The notes under the pieces: model-generated
Told to the model about the DNA's origin: nothing
Databases searched by the model: none
The model's input: only the letters and a program-made list of their open reading frames with translations
Shown here: positions 21,283 through 22,664 of the stretch, piece by piece
Position numbering within the stretch: the first letter of the stretch is position 1
Layout of the letters: the number at the start of each line of letters is the position of its first letter
NCBI GenBank assembly: GCA_900554905.1
Contig: USJB01000003.1
Span: 1-22,664 of the forward strand
Source of the DNA: an uncultured Collinsella sp.
Lineage (GTDB): Bacteria > Actinomycetota > Coriobacteriia > Coriobacteriales > Coriobacteriaceae
DNA: 22,664 nt
Direction: 5' to 3'
Translations under genes and position numbers: made by a program

Positions 21283-21960
21283 CTACCTCCCGCGCAGGGC
21301 CTTGAGCTTGGCCAGGGCATCGGGACTCAGGCGACTGCCCAAAGTCATCTTGATCTGCGGAGCTTCCTCTGCCTCGTGAACGTCGTTATCGATCTGCTTG
21401 ATCTCGTCCACCAGCATGCGGCTCGAGATACGCGTGACACCCTTGCCCATGACGACGGCCTGGATTGTACCGTCACTCGATACCACGGAGCACGCGCGGC
21501 CCTCCTCACGTGCCTCGATGCAGAGCTTCTGCACCACGGTGTCGGCAGAGACGCCCGTCGGCGAAAACTCGATGCGCACGCCGCGGGCCGGCAGGTTGGG
21601 ACGCTCGCTGGAGATATTGCCCGCGCCGTCGAACACGATCACGGCCTCGTAGCGGCCCTGGGCAAAGGCGGCGACGTCGTTGATGAGGGCGGTGCGCGCC
21701 ATATCGTGAACGTCGCTGGAATACGGATCGTCGGAATGGTCGTATACGAGCTTTTCGTAGCGCGGCGTGCAGTGGATCACGTTGTAACCGTCGACCACCA
21801 GCAGCTCGGGCTTGTTGGAGTGCACCGTCGAGACTGGGTCGGCGATAGCCTGTGCAAACGCATTGCCGCCCACGCCGTAGGTCGCGGCCGAGACAATCGG
21901 CTTGGCCGAGCCTTCGCCAAAGCGCTTGGCTTTGGACTTGGCACGGTTCTTTTTGGACAT
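21283..21960 (-). CDS. NYN-domain ribonuclease, YacP/Rae1-like
   Basis: A 225-residue predicted endoribonuclease. In Bacillus, Rae1 (YacP) enters the ribosomal A site and cuts certain mRNAs during translation. After a basic tail (residues 1-20) and a linker, the NYN core shows VVDGYNVIH (55-63), IVFDGAG (108-114), SADTVVQKL (138-146) and VVSSDG (159-164). The acidic residues Asp57, Asp111, Asp140 and Asp163 would form the metal site. A short C-terminal extension follows. It begins three bases after the rlmB-like stop, with GGAGGAG inside the end of that gene. The rlmB-yacP order is common in Gram-positive bacteria and supports the call. Confidence 0.9.
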   Translation of the reverse strand: MSKKNRAKSKAKRFGEGSAKPIVSAATYGVGGNAFAQAIADPVSTVHSNKPELLVVDGYNVIHCTPRYEKLVYDHSDDPYSSDVHDMARTALINDVAAFAQGRYEAVIVFDGAGNISSERPNLPARGVRIEFSPTGVSADTVVQKLCIEAREEGRACSVVSSDGTIQAVVMGKGVTRISSRMLVDEIKQIDNDVHEAEEAPQIKMTLGSRLSPDALAKLKALRGR

Positions 21961-21963
21961 GCG

Positions 21964-22664
21964 CTACTCCTCCCCCATGAGCTCGCCGGCGTTGCGGCGC
22001 AGCCACTCAAAGCACAGCGCCGTGGTCGCCTGGGCAACATTGAGGCTCTCGGTCATGCCGCGCTGGGGAAGCTTGGTCAAAAAGTCGCATTTCTCGAGCA
22101 CCAGGCGCGAGATGCCATCGCCCTCGGACCCCATGACGAGCGCCACGCGACCCTCGAAGGGAGCATCCCAGCAACTGCCTTCGGCGTGCTCGGAGGCACC
22201 GCCCACCCAAAAGCCGGCGGCCTTGAGGTCATCGAGCGCACGGGCGATGTTGGGCACCTGCGCGATAGGCAGATGCATGACGGCGCCGGCTGAAGTCTTG
22301 TAGCTGCCCACGGTCACGCCGGCGGCGCGCTTGTTGGCGATGATGACGCCGGCCGCACCCACAACCTCGGCGGAGCGCACGATGGCGCCAAAGTTACCGT
22401 CGTCGGTCACATGGTCGAGCACGATGACGAGCGCCGGACCGTCGCCCGCGCGGTCGAGGATACCGGCGACATCGGCATAGGGGAAGTTGCCAACCTCGAG
22501 CGCAATGCCCTGGTGAGCGCCATGGCTCGACAGTGCGTCGAGCTGCGCGCGCGGCACATACTTAATGCGGACACCCGCGGCGTTGAGGTCGTCGACCAGG
22601 CGCGACAAGGCAGCATCGCGCTCCCCGCCCTCGGCGATGAGCGCGCACTTGATGGGAAAACCGG
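21964..22664 (-). CDS. rlmB: 23S rRNA 2'-O-methyltransferase, RlmB/SpoU family (partial, 5' end missing)
   Basis: A SAM-dependent RNA ribose methyltransferase with the SPOUT trefoil-knot fold; the E. coli enzyme modifies G2251 of 23S rRNA. The open frame continues to the right edge, so the TTG at 22608 is not the real start. The substrate-binding domain ends with SHGAHQGIALEV, a hallmark of the family. Motif 1 is VLDHVTDDGNFGAIVRSAEV, motif 2 ALVMGSEGDGISRLV, and motif 3 RGMTESLNVAQATTALCFEW, including the catalytic Arg/Asn/Ser set. It is co-transcribed with the downstream NYN nuclease gene. Other SpoU paralogues (TrmH, YacO) share these motifs; the YacP neighbour favours the RlmB/YacO branch. 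Confidence 0.92.
   Translation of the reverse strand, partial: GFPIKCALIAEGGERDAALSRLVDDLNAAGVRIKYVPRAQLDALSSHGAHQGIALEVGNFPYADVAGILDRAGDGPALVIVLDHVTDDGNFGAIVRSAEVVGAAGVIIANKRAAGVTVGSYKTSAGAVMHLPIAQVPNIARALDDLKAAGFWVGGASEHAEGSCWDAPFEGRVALVMGSEGDGISRLVLEKCDFLTKLPQRGMTESLNVAQATTALCFEWLRRNAGELMGEE

Overview
The window looks like chromosome of a Coriobacteriia actinobacterium, most likely Collinsella or a close relative. This rests on the GC-rich coding style, AGGAGG-type ribosome binding sites, the compact order tRNA-Tyr/Thr/Met, tuf, rpmG, tRNA-Trp, secE, nusG, rplK, rplA, and short hairpin repeats containing GGGACAGG. The genus is inferred; no database search was possible.

Left part (1-12,700), mostly core metabolism and transport. 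A FeoA-FeoB iron transporter on the minus strand runs off the left edge and has a tandem operator at its promoter. After a repeat-filled gap come an alpha/beta hydrolase (minus), a stand-alone glucose-type PTS IIA protein, asparaginyl-tRNA synthetase, a WYL-type regulator, a three-gene TrpXYZ-like ABC importer (lipoprotein, permease, ATPase), an MscS-like channel, and a translationally coupled pair. That pair is a 638-residue protein joining a ParB-like N-terminal half to a BMP-type ligand-binding domain with no export signal, followed by an unusual metallophosphoesterase. Strong hairpin terminators separate most units.

Middle part (12,700-17,250), minus strand, translation and transcription core. 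tRNA-Tyr, tRNA-Thr and tRNA-Met lead into tuf, driven by a near-consensus promoter. After a terminator, a second near-consensus promoter drives rpmG, tRNA-Trp, secE, nusG, rplK and rplA. The two promoters share almost the same 18 bases around the -35 element.

Right part (17,250-22,664). A 500-base gap holds two families of dyad repeats. Then come two adjacent minus-strand genes I cannot assign, tRNA-Thr(TGT), and a one-protein HTH plus HipA-like kinase whose promoter carries a strong palindromic operator. Together these look like an accessory pocket between housekeeping tRNA genes. The window ends with a YacP/Rae1-like NYN nuclease and an RlmB-type 23S rRNA 2'-O-methyltransferase, which is cut by the right edge.

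The best candidates for undescribed biology are the cytosolic BMP-fold/metallophosphoesterase pair (10,023-12,646), the single-chain HTH-HipA module with its operator (19,838-21,255), the unassigned pair (17,776-19,475), and the intergenic hairpin repeat families.
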